64,000 bases of DNA from Paludibacteraceae bacterium (GCA_024401645.1 JAKSKR010000005.1:1-64000); one strand, 5' to 3'. Counted from the stretch's first letter, positions 41,489-50,945 are shown. Translations and numbers: made by a program. The notes: generated by a model from the sequence alone, not told the origin.

Positions 41489-42508
41489 TTATCTGTTTAC
41501 TACGGGTCTGACTTGTAACCCACAACAACGTGCCATATACATAGTATTTACATCTTCACGGGCTATATCGAGAACATACGCACTGCCCGAATAGTCATTA
41601 AGTAGCGTCTTAGACCAATATGAACAAAAAACACCTTCTCCAACAAGGTCACCGCGGAAATAACGACCCGAAATAGGCATAATAATTCTTTTCCCGTTGA
41701 TTTTCGAAATTCCGACCATATAGGATTTATTATCCTTTATAACAGTCTTTTTCCACACACAATGGTTAACTAACTCTTCAACTTCATCAACATATGGCAT
41801 TCGCCAATCTTTACCCCAAATTGACGTAGCAACGTCATCCTCAGGCAGAAGACTTGAGATATTATCAACGTTACCATTTTCAGGATTAAGGCAATATTTT
41901 GTCATCGTGTCAACAGCACCATTGCAAAATTTATAAGAATCCCAAAAATAAAAGCAATTAGTTTCAGTTTCACCCCATGAGTAAAACATTCCATCATCAT
42001 CGGGTGAACTTGAACCAATATTGCAGGTTGCCCATAGGCATCCACTTGGTAATCCGAGATCTATATATTGATGTTCATTAATAACTCCTACATAACTACT
42101 ATTTGATTCGATTTCATCTTTACTCAACCTCTTCAAATCTCTAATAAGTTTTTCTTTATCTCCAGCATTATTGTAATTAATCCACTGTCGTTCACTTAGA
42201 CGCATTTTCAGGCCTCCTTCCGGAATGGTATTATCCAACCTTATCGGTATAATAATTTTATTTGCATCATCTGCAGCTGAGATTTCACGTTTTACCCACT
42301 TTGATGTTGAAGATCGCTCGGAAAAGCAAACCACAACAGCATTAGCATGTTTAATGGCCTCTTCAATAGTGTCATCATAATCTACTCCAGAAGGTATATC
42401 TCTAGGTGCAATCCAACACTTAACTCCATTGTTTTCAAGGAGGCTACAAATTTCTTCTGCTATTGTAAATTCTTCGCTTTTATATGAAATGAATACGATA
42501 TGCTCCAT
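41489..42508 (-). CDS. TIR-domain protein with C-terminal FISUMP domain
   Basis: A 339-residue protein. Residues 1-135 form a TIR domain of the TIR_2 kind (VFISYKSEE, CWIAPRDIPSG, E75 in WVKREIS). Residues about 146-339 form a FISUMP/Fib_succ_major domain (YIDLGLPSGCLWATCNIG, YSWGE, DWRMPYVDEVEELV, LQVRPV), the same kind as in the surface BspA-like protein at 1107-3071. There is no signal peptide, so here the FISUMP domain is in the cytoplasm, where it might sense a ligand or a phage component. It begins 18 bases after the channel gene. Confidence 0.85.
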   Translation of the reverse strand: MEHIVFISYKSEEFTIAEEICSLLENNGVKCWIAPRDIPSGVDYDDTIEEAIKHANAVVVCFSERSSTSKWVKREISAADDANKIIIPIRLDNTIPEGGLKMRLSERQWINYNNAGDKEKLIRDLKRLSKDEIESNSSYVGVINEHQYIDLGLPSGCLWATCNIGSSSPDDDGMFYSWGETETNCFYFWDSYKFCNGAVDTMTKYCLNPENGNVDNISSLLPEDDVATSIWGKDWRMPYVDEVEELVNHCVWKKTVIKDNKSYMVGISKINGKRIIMPISGRYFRGDLVGEGVFCSYWSKTLLNDYSGSAYVLDIAREDVNTMYMARCCGLQVRPVVNR

Positions 42509-42526
42509 AATTTATAATTTTAGTTA

Positions 42527-44632
42527 TTACACCATCTTCGGCATCATTTTTACAATAAACCTATCATAATTCTGTGTTTCTTTTTTCAGTTCATCAAATG
42601 GTTTTATGCAATTATGCAAGAGTTTTTCCTTATCTTTATCGTCTGCAGCGAGGGTCTCATCAAAATAAAAACCCATTAGGAGTTGGGCCATATTCCAACG
42701 GTTGTGTTCAACACGGGCTAATATCTCTATTTCATTATCTGTTAATGTGAAGTTCTTTTCCCCTTCATGTCCTATAGAGCGCATCTTGATGCTTACACTA
42801 TCAGCTGAATAACGGCTCGACCATCTGTCAGTATAAGTCTTCTCACGACCTTTATAATCAATCTGCCACTCCTTTATCATATTTTCTGCTAATTTTCTGT
42901 CTTCCTCAGTTTTGTAATTATCACCTGACTTTTGAGGGAACCTTACATTTTCACCTTTCGCATAGGTGAAATTCACTTTTTTCGCCAGTTCAAATTCTTT
43001 TTCGCCTTCAAAATTACATCCGTCCCACATTCCAAATGGATAGAAATTTCGGTATCGCCCATCCACCAATATATCCACAAGGTTTCCACAGGTAAACTGT
43101 CTAACAAACACTGGAATTACTTTTGACTCGTCTTTAGGATAATAAACCTGGAATGGCAAATTTAAGGCTATATTGAGATTGGAGCTTGGATCGTCATAGC
43201 AAACAGCAATGCTCAATAAAGTATCGGAATCATCAGCCAACTTAGAAAGATAATTTCTTACGTTCTGGCTCTCTACGTCAGCCTTGATAAACTCGTAATT
43301 TACATCCAAGAAATCAGTATGTGCACCTGTAAATTTGGTCGGTGCAAATTTATGTTTTTCAACTTCTTTCTGCGTGAAATCATAGTAAACAGATGACTGG
43401 ATTTCAAAGATTTGTGCATACCGGTTTTTGAACAGGTTCATGTTCTTGTCCGCGTCGGCATCGATGAATGTTATGACCGTTTTCAAATTACTGTCTCTCA
43501 CAAAATTAGGCAAATGAATATGGTGTGCAGCCCTCTTTGCAAGGGCAAGTCCCATCTGCGTCATTCCGAATATTACAAGATGCACATGTTTATTGCTGTC
43601 AAAATCCGTAGGCACTCCGCTGGGAGCGTCTATTGCTGGATACAGTCCTTTATTGTTTCCCTTCCCCTTAGGTCCATCGTACTGTCTCTCCACTATCAAT
43701 TTACGTGCCCAATCATCACAATAGTTGCAAACCTTGAATCGAATGCTATGTCTCCAGTTCTTGTCCACATCTACTGTTTGGAATGCGGTCATCGTGCTCT
43801 GTTCTTCAAACTGCACATTCACCAAAATCCTTGCTTCATACTCAGCCTCAGTTTGTGCAATGGCGTTTTCCTTTCCCGTGCTACCAATTCTCTTCTTATA
43901 TTCCTTATTGTTACCACAGATGTCAGCAATCATTTCTGTACATTTGATATTCAATGGATCATGTCCAAACTCGTTGACTTCTCCCATAACCCATATTTCA
44001 ACAGCTTTGTGTAGATTCAACGATTCAAGGGCTTCGCGATTGGTACGTTGTCCGTTTTTAATGATGACCATATCAAGGTCGTCCTCAGGAAGCTCGTTAT
44101 GAAGAATCTGGCGAATCTCATTAGACGGCATATCACTGAAAATCAGAATGGCGTTTTTCTTCCTTTTTTCATCAGATCGGATTTTCTTAATCAATGCCGG
44201 TACGGAATGATTAAAGCCCAATATAATATAATGGAAATCAAACTTATAGTCAAAGTTACCCTTCTCATATTTGTCGATGTGTGAGTTTAGAATGTTGCTT
44301 GCGACTGAGATCAACATGCCCATGAAGATTATCATACCCACAATGACTACTATCACACCAAATAATCGAGCTCCAGGTGTTAGCTTGTCAACTGTGCTTG
44401 GGTCATACAATAGACGGAACAAAAGTAATAAACGTCCTTGTCCGTCACCATCTCCAGTTCCTGACTCAAAGTCTTCTGGATTTGGGAACAAGTACAAACT
44501 CACACCATAGAAAAAAACAAACGTTATGGCAACAACAAGTATCAGCCAAAGGATTTTCTTATACCATCTATGTGTGAACGACCTATCAAAACGATACGTC
44601 GGTGTTAATGTAGTTTCTTTTATTTTGTACAT
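42527..44632 (-). CDS. Two-TM, double-RCK ion channel with C-terminal RyR domain
   Basis: A 701-residue protein. Membrane helices are at about 26-48 and 90-112. The loop between (about 65-90) replaces the pore loop and has no TVGYG filter, so ion choice is open; the plan resembles CASTOR/POLLUX-type channels. Rossmann-like RCK domains start at HYIILGFNHSVPALI (134) and HLVIFGMTQMGLALAKR (about 340). The C-terminus, from about 590, is a RyR domain: LARVEHNRWNMAQLLMGFYF (HNRW at 643-646), then KPFDELKKETQNYDR. Prokaryotic RyR domains have been proposed to sense nucleotide-type signals, and TIR enzymes make such signals from NAD+. Membrane effector of the array is the natural reading (inference). 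Confidence 0.8.
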   Translation of the reverse strand: MYKIKETTLTPTYRFDRSFTHRWYKKILWLILVVAITFVFFYGVSLYLFPNPEDFESGTGDGDGQGRLLLLFRLLYDPSTVDKLTPGARLFGVIVVIVGMIIFMGMLISVASNILNSHIDKYEKGNFDYKFDFHYIILGFNHSVPALIKKIRSDEKRKKNAILIFSDMPSNEIRQILHNELPEDDLDMVIIKNGQRTNREALESLNLHKAVEIWVMGEVNEFGHDPLNIKCTEMIADICGNNKEYKKRIGSTGKENAIAQTEAEYEARILVNVQFEEQSTMTAFQTVDVDKNWRHSIRFKVCNYCDDWARKLIVERQYDGPKGKGNNKGLYPAIDAPSGVPTDFDSNKHVHLVIFGMTQMGLALAKRAAHHIHLPNFVRDSNLKTVITFIDADADKNMNLFKNRYAQIFEIQSSVYYDFTQKEVEKHKFAPTKFTGAHTDFLDVNYEFIKADVESQNVRNYLSKLADDSDTLLSIAVCYDDPSSNLNIALNLPFQVYYPKDESKVIPVFVRQFTCGNLVDILVDGRYRNFYPFGMWDGCNFEGEKEFELAKKVNFTYAKGENVRFPQKSGDNYKTEEDRKLAENMIKEWQIDYKGREKTYTDRWSSRYSADSVSIKMRSIGHEGEKNFTLTDNEIEILARVEHNRWNMAQLLMGFYFDETLAADDKDKEKLLHNCIKPFDELKKETQNYDRFIVKMMPKMV

Positions 44633-44667
44633 AATGAGTTCTCTGTTATTGAAGTGCCGTATATATA

Positions 44668-44796
44668 TTATAATAATCCTTTTACAAAAGCAGACAAGCC
44701 CGAAGTTAATATACTAAATAATGAGTGTTTTCTTTCTTCCCATTCACTTTCGTTGCAACTTATTATCTTCTTTCCTTTGACAATGCCTTGATCCAT
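44668..44796 (-). CDS. Small ORF or gene remnant before the channel gene
   Basis: From the ATG at 44794-44796, 42 residues (MDQGIVKGKKIISCNESEWEE and on) ending in a hydrophobic FSILTSGLSAFVKGLL. The frame stays open 20 codons further upstream with protein-like sequence (FDQFRLAVEFKA) but without a start codon. It may therefore be the 3' remnant of a larger gene or a small membrane-active peptide. It lies 35 bases before the channel gene. Confidence 0.35.
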   Translation of the reverse strand: MDQGIVKGKKIISCNESEWEERKHSLFSILTSGLSAFVKGLL

Positions 44797-44895
44797 TGCT
44801 TTAAATTCAACAGCAAGTCTGAACTGATCAAATTCTTTAGTAACCGATTTTACTAATCAACAATATTCTGTGTTTTCAAATATCACATAAATTGT

Positions 44896-46089
44896 TTATT
44901 GTAAAAACATCTTCACCATTATAAAGCAAGAACTAATTAATGCCAAGAGACTTATAATAAACGTGCAGATTTGAAGATGTCCTGTTTTTTCATTTTTTTC
45001 CAATCGTGATTCAATTTTATTTAATCTTGCAAGGATTTGATTATTGTTAGCAAGATCATTCATTTTTTGCTGAAAAGTGGATTCTACTTCTTTTATTTTT
45101 TTCTCTTGGTTTTGCGTGATGTTATCTATGCTCTCTGTTGTCTTCTTCTCCAAATCTTTTGCTTTAGCCTCTTGCTCATTCATTAATTTTCTGAGTCGTG
45201 TTTCTGTGTCATTTATTGCTTTTTCAAAAGCGTTTATCTGTCCTTTTATGGTACTTATATACTTTTCAAAGTCAGATTTCAAGCTATTTCCTAACTTTTC
45301 AATCTCTTTTTTATTGTCACTCTTCGTCGTTTGAATAAATTCGTTTAAAGATTGAATTTTCGCTTCTATCTGTTTGATAACAGTATTAAGGTTTTCACAA
45401 CTATTGTTCAGTATATTAATCTGATTTTGAAGTTCATTAATACTACGATTATCGGTTTCAAGCCTTGAACTCATAGCAGTTAACTTGCTGTTTACACCAG
45501 ACAAACCAGAATTTAAATCCGATTTAATTGAACTGATCAAATTATCATGTGAACGAAGTGCCTCACTGTGCTTTTCTATGCGATTATAAAGATTCTCTTG
45601 AGCCTTCAATTGAAGAATTACATTCTGCAATTCTTGTTTTGCCAATTCACTGAGTTGTTCTCTAGAAGCATTTTGAAGTTTCATTTGAATTTCCCTAACC
45701 ACAGTACGGTTAGCTGCCATGTTCACACAACCTAAAGCAAATAGATATTGTATAGACTGTGCCATTGCCTTTTGATTATCAAAGCACATTTTTAATCCAT
45801 CTACAGTCGTGCTTTGCGCTTTTGCAAGGGTTTTAGCCGCTGTTTGCAACGCATCAAGAGTATCACCTTTCCCACTAAAAAGTCCATGATCCTTATTGTA
45901 AGCATATCTTGCATCGTCTTGAGCATCTTTCGCATCTTCTAACGCAGAAGTGATTTTTGAATCACATGATTCTATATTCTGAAAGGTGTTAGTAATGAGA
46001 GAGGGTATTTGGCTCAATTGTATAGAAACATTTGAGTTTACATAACTATTTAAACTTGTTGAATAGTTATTATATTCATCATCATACAT
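44896..46089 (-). CDS. Coiled-coil protein with C-terminal membrane anchor
   Basis: A 397-residue protein, almost wholly alpha-helical and coiled-coil (residues about 150-365), with a single membrane helix at the C-terminus (about 372-393, CTFIISLLALISSCFIMVK). The N-terminal 120 residues have an Ala/Asp-rich helical domain (DAKDAQDDARYAYNKD). Tail-anchored topology would leave the coiled coil in the cytoplasm. It follows the 519-residue gene after four bases and so is translated with it. No family is recognised. Coiled-coil and membrane design is shared with the dynamin operon but the sequences are not related as far as I can see. Confidence 0.65.
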   Translation of the reverse strand: MYDDEYNNYSTSLNSYVNSNVSIQLSQIPSLITNTFQNIESCDSKITSALEDAKDAQDDARYAYNKDHGLFSGKGDTLDALQTAAKTLAKAQSTTVDGLKMCFDNQKAMAQSIQYLFALGCVNMAANRTVVREIQMKLQNASREQLSELAKQELQNVILQLKAQENLYNRIEKHSEALRSHDNLISSIKSDLNSGLSGVNSKLTAMSSRLETDNRSINELQNQINILNNSCENLNTVIKQIEAKIQSLNEFIQTTKSDNKKEIEKLGNSLKSDFEKYISTIKGQINAFEKAINDTETRLRKLMNEQEAKAKDLEKKTTESIDNITQNQEKKIKEVESTFQQKMNDLANNNQILARLNKIESRLEKNEKTGHLQICTFIISLLALISSCFIMVKMFLQ

Positions 46090-46093
46090 AATC

Positions 46094-47653
46094 TTAATAT
46101 TTTAAAGCGTTTGATAATTCGTCTAAAAGTCCAGGATTTTTAAATTCTACAGCATCCATTGATCGTGATATTTTCATCAAGTCATCGGAAATGCTCGCTA
46201 AGGATTCACAAAAGAAAACAACTGATTTTTCGGCTGTTTTTTCCATTTCAAGTACGGCCTTTGTAGCATCTTCTGCCGCAATCCACATTTGTCCTTGCTT
46301 ATAGAATACTTTGGCATTATACAAAAAGATTTGCTCGGAATTTTTATACCATCTTTCTTTTTGTAGTTGTCTTCTTTGATAACCCATTTTTAAATCTGTA
46401 TATACAGCAATTGCGAAACGTCCTATACCAACGAAATTTACACGCAATACCATATTTGTCAAGAATGCAGTTGGTTCTCCTCCTGATTTCAAACCTGACC
46501 TTATAGCAGCGTCAGCCAAATCAACTGCAACAAAAGTTCCACTTGCAATAGTCAACATTCTATTAATGGTTCTATTATTGCAAGGCAATGTTTTTTTCCA
46601 TTCTATCTTATGAATAAAATCATCAAAAGAACGGATATCTTTCTCTTTGAATTCCCAATATAATCTGCGTGCAAAATAGAAGAAGCGAACGATAACTTCA
46701 TTAATAATAACAGGTATAGCTTGCCTTCCTAATTCATGTAAGACACCCATCTCTGCTCTTAAATCAAACTTTCTAAGTGCATCTCTATCAACTGCACCAT
46801 TCGGTGTTTTATCTGCTAGGAGCGTTCCATTGAAAAGGTGAGACAGCCAATGCGAGAAGGATTCAGCATTACTGGTATGATTAAAACAAGGTAACGCTGA
46901 AACTGCGGTCAATAAAGAAAGGAACGGACCAGGTAATCCTGTTCCATACTCTCCATCTCGAATTGATCCGCTAGAACCTGCCACATCACTTACTAAATGG
47001 AAAAACCACTGTACGAATCCTAAAAATAGTTTTCTAGGTATGTCCTTGCCTATAAGTTCTGGATCTGCATCTGCGTTAATCCATCCTCCTCTAGTGTCAA
47101 TACCATAGATTTTCCCTGTAAATTGCGTAATAAGTGAGAAGAGAAGTCCAATTGGTGATGCATGATGTGAGAAATCTCTAAAATGATGTTGGCTTCCTCC
47201 GCCAAAAGAATTTGTAACACTATCTCCTGCAAATGGAAATTTTTGTTCAAGAAATCTTACAGAGCCTTCAAGGGAATCTCCATCATAACCATTTTTTTCT
47301 GCAATCCATTTTACAAAATTATTGGTCTTTTCTGTACCCCACTCAGTTCCTTTATCAAAAGAAAACTCTCCAACAAAAAACGAGTCAATCAAACCACATA
47401 AAACTCCTGATGTAACTGCAATAGTATAGTCAATTCCATCAGCATGATTTGTTAATCGATCAATTTCTGATGACATTTCATCGATGATCCTTTGATTAGC
47501 TTCTATTTGTGATTCTACATTGTTAAGACCTTCTTCTATTTGCTTTTTTAAGTATTCTCTATAATCTCCTGTTTGAGTAACTGGGGATACAATATCATAT
47601 TCAATTTGAAAATTGTCAGATGTTGCAAGCTTATAATCAACTAATGTATTCAT
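46094..47653 (-). CDS. Large protein with several hydrophobic helices, unknown function
   Basis: A 519-residue protein, the first gene of the array. Residues 30-70 are helical and charged. A hydrophobic stretch follows (TIAVTSGVLCGLIDSFFVGEF, about 77-97), then a region with many H, G, F and W residues (HHFRDFSHHASPIGLLFSLITQF, FVQWFFHLVSDVAGSSGS, FSHWLSHLFNG). The C-terminus is helical. The conserved-looking His, Asp and Gly positions suggest a membrane-associated enzyme or pore, but no family is assigned. Its pairing with the anchored coiled-coil protein four bases away suggests a two-component membrane complex. Confidence 0.65.
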   Translation of the reverse strand: MNTLVDYKLATSDNFQIEYDIVSPVTQTGDYREYLKKQIEEGLNNVESQIEANQRIIDEMSSEIDRLTNHADGIDYTIAVTSGVLCGLIDSFFVGEFSFDKGTEWGTEKTNNFVKWIAEKNGYDGDSLEGSVRFLEQKFPFAGDSVTNSFGGGSQHHFRDFSHHASPIGLLFSLITQFTGKIYGIDTRGGWINADADPELIGKDIPRKLFLGFVQWFFHLVSDVAGSSGSIRDGEYGTGLPGPFLSLLTAVSALPCFNHTSNAESFSHWLSHLFNGTLLADKTPNGAVDRDALRKFDLRAEMGVLHELGRQAIPVIINEVIVRFFYFARRLYWEFKEKDIRSFDDFIHKIEWKKTLPCNNRTINRMLTIASGTFVAVDLADAAIRSGLKSGGEPTAFLTNMVLRVNFVGIGRFAIAVYTDLKMGYQRRQLQKERWYKNSEQIFLYNAKVFYKQGQMWIAAEDATKAVLEMEKTAEKSVVFFCESLASISDDLMKISRSMDAVEFKNPGLLDELSNALKY

Positions 47654-47989
47654 TATTTATTGAGTTTTAAATAAGAAGATTTATCAGTCATCATTGATAC
47701 TTTAACGTATTTCAAGGTTCTAATTCTTGTTGATGTTTTAAGATAAACTATTATTCAAAACTTCAAAAAAAACACTACATAACAAAATATAATTCAAAAA
47801 AAATGCGATAAAACCGCTATTTTTCTGCAATTTCGGTCTAAAAAGCACTCAAATCCTAATATGTTTATTTGCACAACCAATTTTCTTCGTGTCGGTATAA
47901 AGCATGAGCATTACAAGACGGACGAACAGGAGTGTATCACATTCCGTAATTGGCTACAAAATGCAAGCAAAAAATAAACACCCCGGCTT
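47654..47989. other. Gene-poor stretch upstream of the TIR array
   Basis: AT-rich, containing only a doubtful 38-codon plus-strand frame at 47861-47977 (ending RNWLQNASKK) that could be a gene remnant. I found no exact TAnnTTTG box facing the 519-residue gene. Confidence 0.4.
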
Positions 47990-48301
47990 TCACAAAATAG
48001 GGCGCCACAGATTATCAGTGGTGATTACGTAATACTCTTGGAAATAGGTTGGATAGACGTCCACAAATATTCGGTTATTCATAAGTTCCTCTATATTTTC
48101 ATCTTCCAACTCATCATCAAACGAAGCCGCCATTCTGAACGTCCGTAACATTTTCATGTCGATATACATCGCAGAGTCACCGACTGAAGCCGAACACTGT
48201 CCGTCGGTAACGGTCATCTGCATGTCGTAGGTGCCGCCGTTATAGAGCTCTACCCTTTCATTCGTAACAAACCTAACGCAACAATTACATAGATGATGGT
48301 T
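47990..48301 (-). pseudogene. 5'-truncated small protein, possibly former lipoprotein
   Basis: The frame is open from 48301 and reads LCNCCVRFVTNERVELYNGG before the first ATG at 48223, from where 77 residues follow. The upstream codons are protein-like and include a cysteine group resembling the end of a lipoprotein signal, but the hydrophobic part of a signal and any start codon are missing. I read it as a gene that lost its 5' end. A live 77-residue protein from 48223 is the alternative. Confidence 0.4.
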
Positions 48302-48337
48302 TCAAAAAGTTCTATATACGGGTCACTTGATTATGGC

Positions 48338-48390
48338 TTTCGGTACCGATTTTGGGAGAATTTTCAATATTTTCGGTGCCGATTTTGGGA
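48338..48390. repeat. Two 20-bp near-identical units, 33 bp apart
   Basis: 48338-48357 and 48371-48390 differ at one base (A/G). No gene covers them. Confidence 0.5.
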
Positions 48391-48448
48391 ACTTGTCTAA
48401 GTTTGTTGTACAAAACAATAGGTCCTCACTATTTTGGGGGGAACACAA

Positions 48449-48489
48449 AAACCGCCTCCAAATGGATTGCACCCATTTGGAGGCGGTTT
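48449..48489 (-). terminator. Strong terminator of the GH5-like gene
   Basis: A 17-base perfect stem (48449-48465 with 48473-48489), followed on the minus strand by a T run. It begins 21 bases after the stop at 48510. Confidence 0.9.
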
Positions 48490-48509
48490 TATTCAGAGTT
48501 ATCTCGGCC

Positions 48510-50894
48510 TTAATTTACCGAAACAATCAATTTGACGGTCTTAACAGAATTTGCCCCTTCAACTACAACCGAGTAGATGCCAGGCTCAAACTTGTTGGTA
48601 ATAGTAAGGGTTGTTTCGGACTTACATTCGTACACCTTAACACCCACTGCATTGTAAATGCTGATGGTTGAAGGTTCGGCTACCACAACCGAGAACTGAC
48701 CGTTGGTCGGATTTGGAACCACAGCTACCACATTGTCGGCATCAACCCCTTCTGTATTAAGTGGATCTTCAATCTCAACCTCCAAAACCTGGTTACAAAC
48801 CAACACTTCGCCCGTTTTGCTCGTAAACTTATAGTGAAGAATAGTTTTACCAACAGGTACCGGTGCATTCATAGGCATGCTATCGCTACGGCTTATTTCA
48901 GGACAGATGAGGGCTCCTGTGCATGGATGTTCAGCACATGACGAGATATTCAGAGGAGTGTCATACAAAGCACTGCCACCTTGCATAAGTTTAATTTTGA
49001 CATCGGCGAATTGCTCACAGTCAATGAATTCATTTAACGGAGTTGCATCTTCTACAACCACCATCTGCTCACAAGTTTCTTCCTTTCCGGTTTTAGGGAA
49101 CTTGAATTTCCATACAACAGTATCGGTTCCTACCATAAATGGCTCGTCGAAAGAAGCGCCACTTACACGGAATGTATCAACAACAGCAACGTCATCAAAA
49201 TACAAATCAACAGGCGGAGTCATAGCTCTTTCTGTTGAATTGAAATCGACCTTACAAGAATCTGTTTTAAGACGAGCAATTGGATATGACTTATCGCAAT
49301 CGACCACCTTATAATTTGCTACGACTTCAACATCTTGCTGACAAGACAACACGTTACCATGCACATCGGCAAAACGGTATTCAATGATTGTTTTACCAAT
49401 AGGATAAGGATCGTTAATATTCTTTTCATCTGAACGGATAGCAGTCACCGCAACCTCGCCACATGGATCGACGGGCTTTAGCAATGTAAAATTGAGTTTA
49501 GCAGCAGAGACGAGCTTGTCACCTTCTTCGGCAACGATTCTAACGTTATTAATTACATCACAATCGAATGACGGTGGAGTCACATCTTTCACCGTAATAA
49601 CCTGTTCACATGTAGTGCTTAATCCCGAAGATGGATAGGTAAATGTCCACTTAACGATGTTATCGCCAACAAAGAAAGGATCTTCCATCTCGTAGCCTTC
49701 AGCACGGGCACTGTCTAGAACTGCGACCTCGCCAGTCACAGAATTGACAGGAACATAATTAGTATGCAATAAAACTTCAGATAAAGACGCATCGCACTTG
49801 TACGCTTCCAATTGATGTACAAGGTGAGGGAACACCACATCACAATCGACTTGTGGAGCAACTGGTGCAACAACCGGAACAGTCGGAATCTGCATGAATC
49901 CGAACTTTGGAATGATGTACTTGCCAGAGTTACTTACATAAGTGTCGTTCTCATCGAAGATGCATTGCTTCATCATATTAGAAGCCTCATTCTTCTGTCC
50001 AAAAGCCCAATAAATCCAACTTATCTTTTGAGCGGTGCTGTCGGCCAAGAAGTCAATGAACTCGTCACTCTTATCGAAGCAACCACCGTTGCTGCCTTCA
50101 TAGTCTGTCACCCACCACTCTGAAACGATTAGCGGCAATTCTTCGGCTGCCTTCTTTACGCCTGGCAAATACGAACCTCCATCACAAGCAGAATGGTGGT
50201 AGGCGTACATAATGCCCAAATCATAGCCTTCTATTGGCTCGTCTAGTACATCGGTTAGGTCACGGCTTTTATCTGGTGTGCCTACTATGACAATTGCACC
50301 CGGATCGTTTGCCTCTATTATTGGCAAGATGGCTCTCGAATAGTTCAAAATGCCATACCATTCAATTGTTGGTTCGCCACAAATTTCATAGAGGACGTGT
50401 TTGTAACCCTTTTCCTTTACATAAGAAGTAATGTCGGTAAAGAATGTAATAGCCTCTTTTTGTAACTTCAACGGATTTCCATCCATAGGGAAAACATCGA
50501 ACACATTCCAATCGGCAATGACGTACATGTTCAGGTCTGCACAATAGTCTATGAGTTGCAGTATTCGCTTTAACGATATTGAATCGTAACGGCCTACTTC
50601 GCTCACCGGATATTGCGACAAACGCACCACAGAGCAGCCCCACTTCTTCAACGCCTTAAAGCCGTCGAGGGTCAAGCATGGCAGAACTTCATGATACTGT
50701 ACCGAAAACGTGCTGACACCCCTCAACTGAATGGTGTCGCCATTTTCAGCACAAAGTTGGTTGCCTACCAACTTCAAGCGGCCCCACTCGCCAACATAGT
50801 CGTTATTGGCATAATCGGTGGTGCTTAAAGTTGCATTGGCTGACATAATACACGCCAGCAACGTAACAAAAAGTGATAAAATTCTTTTTTTCAT
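48510..50894 (-). CDS. GH5-like secreted protein with HYR/Ig-like domains and T9SS tail
   Basis: The ATG at 50892-50894 is chosen; a TTG at 50918 only adds eight residues before the signal peptide (MKKRILSLFVTLLACIMSANA). 794 residues. The N-terminal (beta/alpha)8 region resembles GH5 cellulases: nucleophile E259 in LIVSEWW, acid/base E174 in YEICGEPT. Two usually fixed positions are changed: NEP reads GEP and the His after D-W reads N (IADWNVFD). Three to four HYR-type beta domains follow (TTCEQVITVKDVTPPSFDCD and similar). The end is a T9SS type A tail (VPNPTNGQFSVVV ... FEPGIYSVVVEG). It may be a weak enzyme or a glycan-binding relic. Confidence 0.75.
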   Translation of the reverse strand: MKKRILSLFVTLLACIMSANATLSTTDYANNDYVGEWGRLKLVGNQLCAENGDTIQLRGVSTFSVQYHEVLPCLTLDGFKALKKWGCSVVRLSQYPVSEVGRYDSISLKRILQLIDYCADLNMYVIADWNVFDVFPMDGNPLKLQKEAITFFTDITSYVKEKGYKHVLYEICGEPTIEWYGILNYSRAILPIIEANDPGAIVIVGTPDKSRDLTDVLDEPIEGYDLGIMYAYHHSACDGGSYLPGVKKAAEELPLIVSEWWVTDYEGSNGGCFDKSDEFIDFLADSTAQKISWIYWAFGQKNEASNMMKQCIFDENDTYVSNSGKYIIPKFGFMQIPTVPVVAPVAPQVDCDVVFPHLVHQLEAYKCDASLSEVLLHTNYVPVNSVTGEVAVLDSARAEGYEMEDPFFVGDNIVKWTFTYPSSGLSTTCEQVITVKDVTPPSFDCDVINNVRIVAEEGDKLVSAAKLNFTLLKPVDPCGEVAVTAIRSDEKNINDPYPIGKTIIEYRFADVHGNVLSCQQDVEVVANYKVVDCDKSYPIARLKTDSCKVDFNSTERAMTPPVDLYFDDVAVVDTFRVSGASFDEPFMVGTDTVVWKFKFPKTGKEETCEQMVVVEDATPLNEFIDCEQFADVKIKLMQGGSALYDTPLNISSCAEHPCTGALICPEISRSDSMPMNAPVPVGKTILHYKFTSKTGEVLVCNQVLEVEIEDPLNTEGVDADNVVAVVPNPTNGQFSVVVAEPSTISIYNAVGVKVYECKSETTLTITNKFEPGIYSVVVEGANSVKTVKLIVSVN

Positions 50895-50937
50895 ATATTG
50901 TTTCACAGATATTTTCAAATCACCAGAACTTATAATG

Positions 50938-50945
50938 CAAAATTA
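50938..50945 (-). promoter_or_regulatory. -7 box of the GH5-like gene
   Basis: TAATTTTG on the minus strand, 44 bases before the ATG at 50894. Confidence 0.5.

Noticed and set aside
47861..47977. A 38-codon plus-strand frame
   Set aside because: No promoter or recognised similarity; at most a gene remnant.
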